From positions 503,278 through 567,277 of the forward strand of contig JXTC01000142.1 of NCBI GenBank assembly GCA_002914845.1: a stretch of 64,000 nt of DNA, written 5' to 3'. Positions 35,701 to 46,791 of this stretch are shown piece by piece (position 1 is the first letter of the stretch; each line of letters starts with the position of its first letter). The position numbers and the translations under genes were made by a program. Below the pieces are notes generated by a model, which worked only from the letters and a program-made list of their open reading frames with translations, was not told the DNA's origin and made no database searches. This stretch comes from Trema orientale. Lineage: Eukaryota; Streptophyta; Magnoliopsida; Rosales; Cannabaceae.

Positions 35701-36412
35701 ATTCTCTTGGATGAGAAGATGAACCCAAAAATATCAGATTTCGGATTGGCACGGATTTTCCAAGGAACAGTTGATTTGGTAAACACTCAAAGGGTCGTTG
35801 GAACTTTGTAAGAAATCTTTAAATATTCTAATGTTTTCGGTGTTAATGACAATCAAGCTCTAATGGTTTATTGTTTCAATCAATTACAGAGGCTACATGT
35901 CTCCAGAATATGCCATGGGTGGAATCTTCTCTGAAAAATCCGATGTCTTTAGCTTTGGTGTCTTGATCTTAGAGATAGTGAGCAGCAAGAAGAATACCAA
36001 CTTCTATTATTATGATCAACACCTTGGCCTTATTTCTTATGTGAGTTCAGATTATCGTTTTCTACTTCTTTTAATGTAAGTTCATTATGACTGATAGGTT
36101 TATATTCAGGCATGGCAATTGTGGAATGAAAGCAGAGGACAAGACTTTGTGGATGATGCATTGGCTGGCTCATATAGTATATCAGAAGCAATAAGATGCA
36201 TCCATGTTGGGCTGTTATGCGTGCAAGATCATCCCGCGGATAGACCTATCATGTCAGATGTAGTTTTCATGCTGAGCAATGAAACAAATCTTCCCCAACC
36301 AAAACAACCTATCTTTACTTTTCGAAGCTCGCCGAAATTTGATCTTCAATCACAAAATGATAGTAAAATTTCTGTGAATGAGGCATCAATATCATTGATT
36401 GAAGCGCGATAA
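32792..36412 (+). CDS. G-type lectin S-receptor-like serine/threonine kinase, 7 exons, 845 aa
   Basis: Predicted exons: 32792-34121, 34222-34332, 34773-34966, 35044-35254, 35570-35807, 35890-36040 and 36110-36412. All joints keep frame and use GT..AG. The ATG at 32792 opens a signal peptide (about 1-29, [13 protein letters not shown]). Then come the bulb-type lectin domain (about 35-155, WVANRENP at 81-88), the S-locus glycoprotein region (210-320), an EGF-like cysteine cluster (297-319), a PAN domain (340-425, cysteines in [13 protein letters not shown]), one membrane helix (452-473) and the kinase. Kinase landmarks: glycine loop [11 protein letters not shown] 535-545, lysine 557, HRDLK 652-656, DFG 672-674 and a MSPEYAM activation end. 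All catalytic residues are present, so an active RD-type kinase is expected at the plasma membrane. The C-terminus SLIEAR is typical. Family members sense extracellular cues in defence or development; the ligand is unknown. It is the only intact member of a local cluster. Confidence 0.95.
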
Positions 36413-36759
36413 TAAAACAAGAACACCATGAAAAGTATCCTTCCACTTAAATCAGATTTATACAGCCTTAAGAGTATTGCTGCTACAGAATGTGATTGGC
36501 AGAGGAAGAACCTTTGGCCTATCTATAGCTCTATTTTTGCAACATTTCGGTTATGTTATGTAGTTGTATTTTCATAGTAGTCTGAGGCAAATTTTCCTCT
36601 ATTTAGTGCAGAAGCATGATGATCTGCCAAGCCGAGACTTATGCCTACCATAAAACTATTCAGAAAGGATTTCAGAATGTGCGATTCCTAAGGACAATCT
36701 CAAAACAGGGGAGAGGAAAAGTTTAAAACAAGGACAATTAATATTTATTTTTTTAATGA
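36413..36759. other. 3' flank of the SRLK gene
   Basis: Contains the presumed 3' UTR. AATAAA occurs at the stop codon itself (36411) and is too close to serve as the poly(A) signal. No other gene seen. Confidence 0.4.
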
Positions 36760-37290
36760 GAAAACATCCTAAAATTACTTTGTATTGGATAAATTTTTTA
36801 CGAAACCTCTGTCTTTTTAGAAATATGGGAAAATCCCTTTAAATTTGTTCTTTTTTTCATGAAGAACCTCGTAATTTGACTATTTTTAAAATTCGACCTC
36901 CTTATGTAATCAAAATTAAAGAAATTGATGGAAATAACAAAATTACTCTTAATTAGTGGTAGATTTAAACTTAAAATAAATTTAAAAATTGTTTATACTA
37001 ATTTCTAAATAATATTTTTATTTTTCGCTTCCAAATAATTATCTGTGTATCCAAATACATAGTAAAAATATAATGTGAACCTAAATCTAATATCCACTAA
37101 AGGTAATTTTGTCATTTCATTTTTATTTTTCCAATTTAGTTTATACGAGAAGGTCAAATTTGAAAATACTTAAATTAGAAAGTTCTTTTATAACAAAAAA
37201 TCAAATTCAAGGGGTTTTCTCATATTTTTTAAAATACAAAGGGTTTCGTAAAAAAAAAAAAAAATACAAGGCAATTTTATGACGTTTTTT
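36760..37290. mobile_element. Foldback element or large MITE (~530 bp)
   Basis: About 150 bp at 36760-36910 matches the reverse complement of 37138-37290. Paired phrases include TAAAATTRCYTTGTAT, TTTACGAAACC, ATATGRGAAAAYCCC and GAACCT/AGTTCT with spacing kept. Pairing is imperfect, roughly three of four bases by eye. No coding capacity, and I could not fix a target duplication because both flanks are T-rich. Confidence 0.65.
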
Positions 37291-37599
37291 TTTTTTTTTT
37301 TTTCACTATGTTAACAGACTTCGAATAAATTATTTGATAAAAGAATAACTTACCTTTTAACAGACATATCTTGTCAACAGTTGATTAAATAATGATCATA
37401 AATATGTTAGTCGAATTAACAATATGCCATCAGGGGAAATTGTGTAGAACGTAAATGTGCTCCGGACGTTGTGTTGTTATTTCATGAAAAGCAATTTTTT
37501 TTAATATCTTTAACTGTTCATTTCTCTCTAATGAGAAAAAAAAAAAGGATTTAGTTCTGATTATAAATTTCAAAGTAAATTATAATTGAGAAAAAAAGA

Positions 37600-37945
37600 G
37601 AAAATTGTTTCAACCATTCTTGCTTTTTCATTTCAATGATTTGATCGATGTTTGTTTCAACAATTCAATTTTTCTATTCGAATGACACATTATTTAAAAT
37701 TACCACTAAAATGATTTTTTGTTCTTGAATGAGAATGATCTGGGTTGTTTTTGAATGTTATATTCGAATATCTCTCATTAAAATTATAACCTATTAATAT
37801 TTTATTATGCTTCAAATGTCTTATACTCCAATTATAATCCATTCTGTTTTATTATATTTTTTTCGATAAAATATTATATTATAATTCAAATATCTCTCAT
37901 TCCAATTATAATATATTCTATTATATCCATTTAAATCTATCTTTT
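37600..37945 (-). mobile_element. Degraded relative of the GGCCCCGTTTG MITE
   Basis: Phrases such as CTCTCATTCCAATTATAAT, CTATTATATCCATTTAAAT and GTTTCAACAATTCAATTTTTCTATT are reverse-complement or rearranged versions of those in the MITE at 38510-38870. The terminal GGCCCC motifs are not preserved. Confidence 0.4.
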
Positions 37946-38175
37946 CAAATGGGGCACGACTCAGATAATCCTTGTCAAGGTGTCCAAAGTCTTTGACTTG
38001 TTTAAAATAACTATTATAAAAAGTTTAAAAGCACCAGCGGTAGGCATATTGATTTTTCCTCCCGTTCTCACTTTACTGGCCTTCAAAGTACAGCAACCAA
38101 ACCTATGTAGTTAGAACATAGATTGTTAAGAAAATTTTTGTTGCCATCGAATATTTAACACCTTATGAAATTTAT

Positions 38176-38348
38176 TTTGAAAGTAAATCAGATTTTTTAT
38201 CCCGAAAATGCGCAGGAAATATGATAACATTGCTGATCAATTCTTTCATGTTATGTAGACTCATTTGAAAGTAAATCAGATTTTTTATCCCAAAAATGCG
38301 CAGGAAATATGATAACATTGCTGATCAATTCTTTCATGTTATGTAGAC
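38176..38348. repeat. 88-bp tandem duplication at an intron-exon border
   Basis: Two copies of the segment from TTGAAAGTAAATCAGATTTT to TTCATGTTATGTAGAC, spaced exactly 88 bp (38178 and 38266 as matching points). Each copy ends with the same TATGTAG acceptor, so the splice site itself is duplicated. Confidence 0.9.
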
Positions 38349-38506
38349 CCAAGGAGAGGTGCAAACCTCAACTGGGCTACACGCTTATTCATGGACTTGC
38401 TAGAGTTCTTGTATATCTCCACCGCGATTCATGTTTAGGAGTAATACAACGAGGTTTGAAGGTTAGTAATATTCTCTTAGACAAAAGAATATGAAGCCAA
38501 AAATAT

Positions 38507-38873
38507 CAGGGCCCCGTTTGGTTCGCCTGTTTGAATGTGTGTATTTGAATGGAAATTGTGGAATATGTTACAATTGGAATGAGAGACATTTGAATGGAAA
38601 AAATAGTGGAATGGGTTGTAATTAGAATGGGAGCATTGGAATGGACCATTCAAAAATACCTCTCCCCTTCTATTCTCATTCAAGACACAAAAAAATCATT
38701 CCAATGATTAATTTTTCTGATGGACCATTTGAATAGAAAAATTGAATTGCTGAAACAAACACACATTCTAAAAGATCATTTGAATGGAAAAACTAGAATT
38801 GTTGCAACAAACACTCATTCAAATGGATTTTCTATTCCAATGGAATTGAATGATAGAAACAAACGGGGCCCAG
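38507..38873. mobile_element. MITE with GGCCCCGTTTG termini, target duplication CAG
   Basis: The element is 38510-38870 (361 bp). Its 11-bp terminal inverted repeats GGCCCCGTTTG..CAAACGGGGCC are perfect, and the interior arms also pair (TTTGAATGGAAA / TTCCATTCAAA type phrases). CAG flanks both ends. A 3-bp duplication and this terminus are in the style of PIF/Harbinger (Tourist-like) MITEs, though CAG is not the usual TWA target. Confidence 0.85.
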
Positions 38874-38890
38874 ATTTTTGATAGGGATTA

Positions 38891-40250
38891 TTTATTTGGA
38901 GAGTCGGGGGTCATTTCTGAACCCTCGATCCTTTGGTTCAAAAATTTGATTTTCTAACGGAGACTCAATCACAAAACGGACTTTATCATTGAATTCCTAA
39001 CGTCCAAAATTGTTAGATTAGACACATAATTCGCTAAAGTTGGGTTCCAAGCCGAGACTCTGATTGTGGCACACAAAATGGCACTATTCACTAGCTTTGT
39101 GCCTCAAAATTCGTGCCACTTCCAAAACAAAGCGATATTTTATATCAAAATTTGCCTCTCGACCTCCCTGAGTCTAAATTTGAGGTCAAAACCTTGTTTT
39201 GTGGTCCCGAGCCTTAATCGGTCGTCAAATATGAAAATGTCAAAAATATAATTTTTCTAAAATATTTAAAAAAATACCACATTTTCTATTTAAAAACTGT
39301 CTCATTTCCAGATTTTTTTCAAAACTATCGTATTCATTCATGTTTTAATCTCCTCTTTTACTCCATAAATGTTTCACGACTAAAATAAATAGTTTACAAA
39401 AATAATTACAAAAATATCACTGCTCTGAAAATAATTGCATAAATACCAATTTTTCAATTCGAAATTTCTAGCAATCGGAAATTCAACTCCACAAAAATAA
39501 TCATCCTTTTTTATGTATTAAATCCTCCGCCATCACACCAAATTTCACAAACAAATCATTTGTCATCCAAAATATTTATAAAAGTACCATAATTAAATTT
39601 GAGAAACGACTTAAAAAAAATACCCAATTGCTCACCGGAGCTTAATCGCCGGAAAGTAGTGGCCGAGACTTATGGAGTTAGATTCGGGAAGAAGCTCTTG
39701 AGCATCCACGGTGGCTAACGGCAGTGACTAGCGGCTGAAATTGCCTGAAACGGCCGCGACAAGCCTTGACTTCAAGCTGGCCTCTAATGGCGGGGATGGT
39801 TGTCGGTAGCGCAGCTTCATTGGCTGGTGGCGGAGGGTGCTAGCAGGCGTGCCGGCGATGGTAGTGGGCGGTGTGAGTAGTTGTCGGCAAAGCTTTGGCT
39901 CTCTAAGGGCACGTGGGCATCAAGTGAGAAAGAGAGGAAAATGAAGGGATTTAAAGGCAAAAAGAGGAATAGTGGCCACGTGTCAAATTCTAGTTACCCC
40001 AAAATCCTAAATTTCTCTTCGTTTGTGCCTTAATTAATTATATTTTGGTCCCCCCTTAAAACTTCCTTTATAATTTTGCCCAAATGGACTTAGACTAAAA
40101 AATGTTCATATACATTTTTGATATTTTTAATTTTAAATTTTAAAAATGTGAAATAACTAAAATGTCCTTAGCCACAAATTATATTTTTATCCTTTTTTAA
40201 AATCAAATGTTTACAATAACAACTATGATAAGGAATGTAACATAAAATAA
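38891..40250 (-). repeat. Degraded gypsy LTR, distantly related to the Tekay-like LTR
   Basis: 38900-39070 follows the same order as 43070-43260: GAGAGTCGGGGG, TCATTGAATTCCTAACGTCCAAAAT, AGATTAGACACATAATTCG, GGGTTCCAAGC. A GC-rich block at 39630-39910 stands where that LTR also has one. Open frames in the GC-rich block are unconvincing. Ends and target duplication are not visible. Confidence 0.55.
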
Positions 40251-40494
40251 ATTCCATTGAAAATTTCTACTTCTGAAAGTAAATAGCTTACGGACTTGAT
40301 TAACGCAATAGTCTTACGAATTTGACTAAAGTAATAGTCGATCAAACTGTTCTATCATGTACAAACTTAATATAAATATTCACAAAAGTTAATTTACATC
40401 TCATCTATGTACTCTTATTATTTAGGCTAGCTGGTTTTTCTTTCTTTGTCTTTACGAAGATCCTATTGAGAGGGCACATAGGTGCAAATAATAA

Positions 40495-40676
40495 AGATTG
40501 TATTGTGTTAGTTCTTCCCATGTTTCTAATATTCTACTTAGAATACCATCAAAGTTCTGCTAGGCAATTTGTCAAATAATTCCATCTGGATCATTAACTC
40601 AAGGAATTAACTCTCATCTCCCTCAACCAAATATTCGAGTTAGGCTTCTTTAGTCCTGATAATTGTTTGCAGTATG
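40495..40676 (+). pseudogene. SRLK N-terminal remnant
   Basis: Encodes a hydrophobic leader (LVLPMFLIFYLEY), degraded sequence with two stops, then [12 protein letters not shown] and QYV, matching residues 49-67 of the intact protein. The homology stops where element C begins at 40677. It is the first exon of a further SRLK copy, so the cluster had at least four members. Confidence 0.85.
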
Positions 40677-40968
40677 TGTTTTTATGGGCAAGAAAGTGTT
40701 TTCTATTATTATTTTCTGAATGAATAACAACCTGAGTTTACAATCTTATTTATAGACCTAGGACTCAAACTCAACAGAAAAGCTTAAACTTAAAAAATCT
40801 TATCAACTACAAGCATGACAGATTATAGGAAAATGTAAATTCAATAGTACTTCCTAAAGAAAAGGAACAACCCTACAACTCTTATAAAACTGGCAAGTAA
40901 ACAAATTTGAATTTGATTGAAACTAAAAATATGAATTTTAACTTAATGAATATTCGAATTCTTTAACA
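40677..40968 (-). repeat. 3' LTR of copia C
   Basis: On the minus strand it starts TGTTAAAGAATTCGAATA, just after the purine-like tract AGCTTGAGTAGAAG, and runs to TGTTTTTATGGGC at its left border against SRLK sequence. About 292 bp. No second copy lies in the window. Confidence 0.7.
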
Positions 40969-41032
40969 CTTCTACTCAAGCTGGTGCAATAATATTGATC
41001 ATGCCTAGCCTATTTTTAAGATCATCAAAGGT

Positions 41033-41610
41033 CTACCTTGAAAGTCCTTTAGTCAAAGCATCCCCCAGTTGTTGTCTAGTTGGAATATAGATCATGGGCA
41101 CCAATTTATTTTCTAACTTCTCCTTAATGAAATGCATATCAACTTCAACATACTTAGTTCGGTCATGATGCACCAGGTTATGAGCAATACTAATTGCTGT
41201 TTTATTATCACAATAAAGCTTCATAGGACCACTCAGAAAATGTAATTCCTCCATTAGACACTTTAGCCAAAGTAATTCACACATTCCATGTGCTAAAGCT
41301 CTAAATTAAGCTTTAGAACTACTTCGTGTCATAACAAACTATTTTTTACTCCTCTAAGTCACAAGATTGCCCCAAATTAAAGAACAATACCTAGATGTAG
41401 ATCTCCTATCATCAACCGAACCAGCCCAATCAATATCTATATACGCTTCAATATCTCTAGTCTCATTCTTTCTGAAGGATAGACCTTTTCCTGGTGTTGC
41501 CTTAAGATACCTCAAAATTATGAAAACTGCTTCTTAATGTTCTTCACAAGGTGCATGTGTGAACTCACTTACAAGACTTACAACAAAGGCAATATCTCGT
41601 CTAGTATGAG
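41033..41610 (-). pseudogene. Copia C RNase H
   Basis: The minus strand reads TRRDIAFVVSLVSEFTH from the junction, then IDIDWAGSVDDRRSTS, SSSKA.FRALA and an open stretch 41284-41033 with CDNKTAISIAHNLVHHDRTK, VDMHFIKEKL and LGDALTKGL. Stops occur near 41545, 41345 and 41310. This is the C-terminal part of the Pol of element C. Confidence 0.88.
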
Positions 41611-43880
41611 TGTCACAACCCAAAATCCAAGGCTATGACTTTTGATAATTTTGAGTGTAAATTAATGTAAATAAATAATTTTACAAAATGTAGAGGAGAT
41701 CAAGTACTTAGATTTTTCATTTTAGTCCTTAAATCATTATAAATTCTATATAAAAGAGAGCCTATCTTTAGTTTAATTTATTAAGAAAGACACGCCAATT
41801 GAAATTGAATAAAATGTAGTTAATTTGTACAAAAATTTGGTTTGATAAAAACTTTAATGTTTATTAAAATGAAGTTCACAAATCTTACGTCAGAAAGTCC
41901 AAAAATTGATTTACAAAGTAAATCAAAATTTTCAAGTACTTAAAACTTTAAAAATATGCTCCTTAGGAACTATAATGTCCCATTGATACACCAAATCCTC
42001 AAATAGTAAAAAATATGTCCTAATACATTCACTTAGTATAAACAACAAACTTGGCTAAACAGTTAGAAATGAAAAGAATGGAACAAGTTATAAGGACCAA
42101 CCGAAGAGGAATAGGAATAAGACTACATACGTAAGCAAAGTAACTTGCCTAGCCATTGAGACAACTGACTCGAATGAACAACCACCTGAAAGGAAGGAAA
42201 ATAGAAGAGGTGAGCTCAAAAGCTCAGTAGAAAAATTGTTACCTCATTTTAAAACATTTTTAGTGATGGAAAGCCCCTACATGGTTAGTTTAATCCAAAA
42301 CACTTTTGCAAAACTATATATGCATATATACATAATAACATCCAAAATCAATAGTCCGTATGCACATACACATATATAGGTATACAAAAAAAAAGCATGA
42401 TATCTGAAAATCAATCAGTCCACAAACACAAGATACAAATCCACCCATACCCATGAGTTCACCACTTCTCACTAAAGGAAACTAGGGTGTTGGCACTACG
42501 TGTGCCATACAGCCTGCCTGATACCTAGCCCATAACCAGAGGGGACACTCGTATGTCGCCTACCAAACCTAGAGGGACAACCGCATTGCCTACGCCTGCC
42601 AAATGGGGATGTAATAAGAAGAAATACCCCAAATAGGTTTACGAACTTTACACCAATGGTAGGGCACACAGCGCCACACTGTAAACCCACGATGCTAACA
42701 CGGTACTTATGTATGATCCTATGATATGTGCAATACAGAACTGAAGTGTGAAAATAATCGTGCTCTGGTTTTTCAATAAAATAAGTACACTAGGTTTTTA
42801 TAGAAAAACGGGCAGCATAACGGCCCTATTTTTTATATACCCAAAAAAATAACCTGCACTCAGAAAAATCCCAGAGCAATCCAATGTATATAATATAATT
42901 CAATTCCATCACATATATCTCAAAACAATTCAAAAATTACATTTGTCATCGTGTGTTGCAGAAATTAAATTTTAACCAAAAACGATATAAAATAGAGGTA
43001 ACTGAATCCCTCCCTTACTAGAATAGCGATGCCACACTATTGGATCCTTAAGGTGTTGATTAGACGATCGCTCGGAGGGTCGGGAACCAATTCCACATGC
43101 TCGATCGCTCACTTGGGAAAAACTAACTTCTCAACGAAGCTTCGAATCAATGAATGGACCCCTTCATTGAATTCCTAATATCCAAAATAGCTAAGTTAGA
43201 CATATAATTCGACCAATTCGGGTCCAAGCTGACACCGGACCAATGTCACATAAAACTAGATAAAATCTAAGCCCTTAGATATCGTTTTTTTTGTGCCGGT
43301 CACCAAATATAGTCAATATACATCAGACTTTTCCATTTTCCAAGTACATTCCAAAAATGACAACAAAAACGAAATCTAACGGTCAGATCAAAAGTCAAAC
43401 TCGAGCTCAAAAATACACAAAAATGGCAACTTTAAAACCGGACAAAATAGGATTGTGAAATATATACCTTGATGATCCTTGCGACGAGACGAATCTAATG
43501 AGCCTGGTTTGGGGTCGAATGGTGGCCGGAATAGTCGCCGGTGATCGAAAACGTCCTCGGCTCCGTTCACCCCTCGCTGGTGCTCAGCAGCTCCGGTGGC
43601 TGCTCCAAGGGCCGATTTGCAGCTGGCGGCGAGCTAGAGCTACGCCGGTGGTTCCCGTGGCTGGACGGTGGTCGGACGATGGCACATGGGGAAGCTCCAG
43701 CTTCGGTCTTCTTCGACAGGAAAGAGAACAGAGAGAGAGGGAGAGAGATGATTGGGAGGGGGATGGGACGAGAGAGAAAGAGAGAAAGTAATATACAAAT
43801 ATATAATATTTATTTTTTTTTTTTGAAAAAAAAATCTGGTCAAATGATTATTATACCCTTAAAAAAATTGGGTTATTACA
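41611..43880 (-). repeat. 3' LTR of the gypsy derivative
   Basis: 2270 bp, TGTAATAACCCAAT to GGGTTGTGACA on the minus strand. It has CT-rich and GC-rich blocks at 43500-43800. The proline/arginine-rich frames there are not genes. Confidence 0.92.
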
Positions 43881-44605
43881 TTCTCCCCTCTTTATAGGAA
43901 TTTCGTCCCGAAATTCAAGTACAAGCAATAGTATGAACAAGATGGTAAGAAATAGTCACTAGAAATATAGTGAACACTTGACTACAGAATTTATGAGTAG
44001 TAAACCGAACACTAATTAATGAAAGCGTGTGAAATAGGCACTCTTCACTTGGCATCAAAATCCTGCCAACATACCGAATTGCACAGTGGTATGTTATAAG
44101 CATGTGCCTAAAGAGATACAGAGGTATAAGATGGCTTATTAACAGGTACAAAAATCTCAATACCAATGGTTGGAAACGACTACCTCAAGTATGTGAGTGA
44201 TCAAAAGATAACGATGATAACCATAGATATAAGCTGAGAATACAGGACTCCGAACACTGATTGTAAGGCACCTAACTAGAATAGCAGATCAAATATCAGA
44301 TACAATATTATCGTCTCCCTGATCAAAATAGATCAACAATCTCCTGGGACATACCCATTTGTCTGCAGCAAGAACCTGGACCTAGACAATCTTCGAGTTA
44401 ATGACTCTAACAAGAGTCTCTTTATAAGTACAGAACGTAATCGAATAGGGTTTAAGACGAAGAACAAAAATCTTTGTGTTACACCATACAAGATAAACGA
44501 GTTTAGAGATTGATGGTGACAAAGATAGTTCAATAGCTCATAACCATTTTCCGTTCTCTGGAAACGTAAACCATTGGTATTGAGATTGATGGTGACAAAG
44601 ATAGT
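43881..44605 (-). other. Residual internal region of the gypsy derivative
   Basis: Holds the polypurine tract at 43881-43895 (minus) and about 700 bp without recognisable domains. A 28-bp unit (GAGATTGATGGTGACAAAGA and on) occurs at 44506-44533 and again at 44582-44609, at the deletion joint with the LTR. Confidence 0.8.
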
Positions 44606-46786
44606 TCAAGTACTTGGATTTTTCATTTTAGTCCTTGAATCTTTAGAAATTCTAAAAGAGAGCCTATCTTTAGTTTAATTTATTAAGAAAGATACGTCAA
44701 TTGAAATTCAATAAAACATATTTAATTTGTACAAAAACTTGGTTTGATAAAAACTTTAATGTTGGTTAAAATGAAGTTCGCAAATCTTGTGTCAGAAAGT
44801 CCAAAAGTTGATTTACAAAGTTAATCAAAATTTTCAAGTACTTAAAACTTTAAAAATATGCTCCTTGGGAACTATAATATCCCATTTATATACCAAATCT
44901 TCAAATAGTAGAAACATGTCCTCATACATTCACTTAGCATAAACAACAAACTTGGCTAAACAGTTAGAAATGAAAAGAATGGAACAAGTTATAAGGACCA
45001 ACCGAAGAGGAATAGGAATAAGACCGCATACGTAAGCCAAGCGACTTGCCTAGCCATTAAGACAACTGACTCGAATGAACAACCACCTGAAAGGAAGGAA
45101 ACTAGAAGGGGTAAGCTCGAAAGCTCAGTAGGAAAGCTGTTACCTCATTTAAAAACTTTTTTAGTGATGGAAAGCCCCTGCATGGTTAGTTTAATTCGAA
45201 ACACTTTTGCAAAACCATATGTGCATATATACATAATAATATCCAAAACCAATAGTCCCTATGCACATACATATATATAGGTATACAAAAAAAAGCATGA
45301 TATTTGAAAATCAATCAGTCCACAAACACATGATACAAATCCACCTATACCAATGAGTTCACCACCTCTCACCAATGGAAACTAGGGTGTTGGCACTACG
45401 TGTGCCATACAGCCTGCCTGACACCTAGCCCACAACCGGAGGGGACACCTGTGTATCGTCTACCAAACATGGAGGGGTAACCTTACTGCCTACACCTGCC
45501 AAATGGGGAGGTAATCAAAAGAAATACCCCGCGAGGGTTTACGGACTCTACACCGATGGTGGGGCACGCAGCGCCACACTGTAAACCCACGATGCTAACA
45601 CAGTGCTCATGTATGATCCTATGACACGTGCAATACAGAACTGAACTGTGAAAATAATCATGCTCTGGTTTTTCAATAAAATAAGTACACTAGGTTTTTA
45701 TAGAAAAACGGGCAGCATAAGGACCCTATTTTTATATACCCGAAAAAATAACCTGCAGTCAGAAAAATCCAAGAGCAATCCAATGTATATAATACAATTC
45801 AATTCCATCACATATATCCCAAAAAAATTCAAAAATCATATTTGTCATCATGTGTTGCAGAAATTAAGTTTTAACCAAAAACAATATAAAATAGAGGTAA
45901 CTGAATCCCTACCTCACTAAAATAGCAATGTCATATTATTGGATCCTTAAGGCGCCGATTGGACGATCGCTCGGAGGGTCGGGAACCAATTCTATGCCCT
46001 CGATCGCTCACTTGGGAAAAATCAACTTCTCAATGAAGCTTCGAATCAATGAACGGACCTTTCATTGAATTCCTAATGTCCAAAATAGCTAAGTTAGACA
46101 TATAACTCGATCAATTCGGGTCCGGACTGATACTGGGCCACTGTCACACAAAACTAGATAAAATCTAAGCCGTTAGATATCGTTTTTTTGTGCGGGTCAC
46201 CAAATATAGTCAATATATATATATCAAACTTCTCCATTTTCCATGTACATTCCAAAAATGACAACAAAAATAAAATCTAACGGCTGGAACAAAAGTCAAA
46301 CTCGAGCTCAAAAATACACAAAAATGGCAACTTTAAAACTGGACAAAACGGGATCATGAAATATATATCTTGACGATCCTAGCGATGAGACGAATCTAAT
46401 GAGCCTGGTTTGGTGTCGAATGGTGGCCGAAATAGTCGCCGATGACCGAAAACATCCGTGGCTCCGTTCGCCCCTCGCCGGCGCTCGGCGGCTCTGGTGG
46501 CTACTCCGAGGGCGGCAGCTTGCAGCTGGTGGCGAGTTGGAGCTGCGCCGGTGGTTCCCATGGCCGGACGGTGGTCGGACGGCGGCACCTAGGGAAGCTC
46601 CAGCTTCGGTCTTCTTCGGCAGGAAATGGGAACACAGAGAGAGGGAGAGAGATGATCGGGAGGGGGGGGACGAGAGAGAGAGGGAAAGTAATATACATAT
46701 ATATAATATTTAATTAATTTTTTTTTTGCAAAAGAAAAAATCTGGTCAAATGACCATTATACCCTTAAAAAAACTAGGTTATTATA
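44606..46786 (-). repeat. 5' LTR of the gypsy derivative (lacking its last 89 bp)
   Basis: Matches 41700-43880 throughout. The terminal TG at 46786 has become TATAATAACC (minus), a G-to-A change. Proline-rich and arginine-rich frames at 46379-46717 are in the GC-rich LTR block, as at 1662-2006. Confidence 0.92.
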
Positions 46787-46791
46787 ATGAG

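Larger units (their letters stand above)
38100..38890 (+). pseudogene. SRLK kinase-exon remnant interrupted by a MITE
   Basis: Intron-4-like sequence from 38100 leads into exon 5 at 38347, equivalent to 35570 in the intact gene. Readable pieces are LNWATR, then (other frame) [11 protein letters not shown] and KVSNILLD. A short deletion near 38385 shifts the frame, HRDLK is changed to QRGLK, and the MITE 38510-38870 cuts the KISDFG codons. Nothing clear of the kinase follows 38890. The intron holds an 88-bp tandem duplication (38176-38348) absent from the copy at 22190-22280. Confidence 0.85.
41606..46791 (-). mobile_element. Deletion derivative of a Tekay/Del-like gypsy element, target duplication ATGAG
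   Basis: The element is 41611-46786 (5176 bp), flanked by ATGAG at 41606-41610 and 46787-46791. Orientation is minus: next to the LTR at 43880 stands ATAAAGAGGGGAGAA, preceded by GAATTTCGGGACGAAATTC, the usual end of chromovirus-type internal regions. Only 725 bp remain between the LTRs (43881-44605), with no gag, pol or chromodomain. The end of the 5' LTR (89 bp) and the primer-binding site are deleted. It cannot move by itself, but insertion as a complete LTR pair is certain. Confidence 0.92.

Noticed and set aside
43388..43897. Several long open frames in the GC-rich block (also at 46379-46717 and 1621-1973)
   Set aside because: The same block occurs in three gypsy LTR copies with different frames open in each, so it is noncoding LTR sequence.
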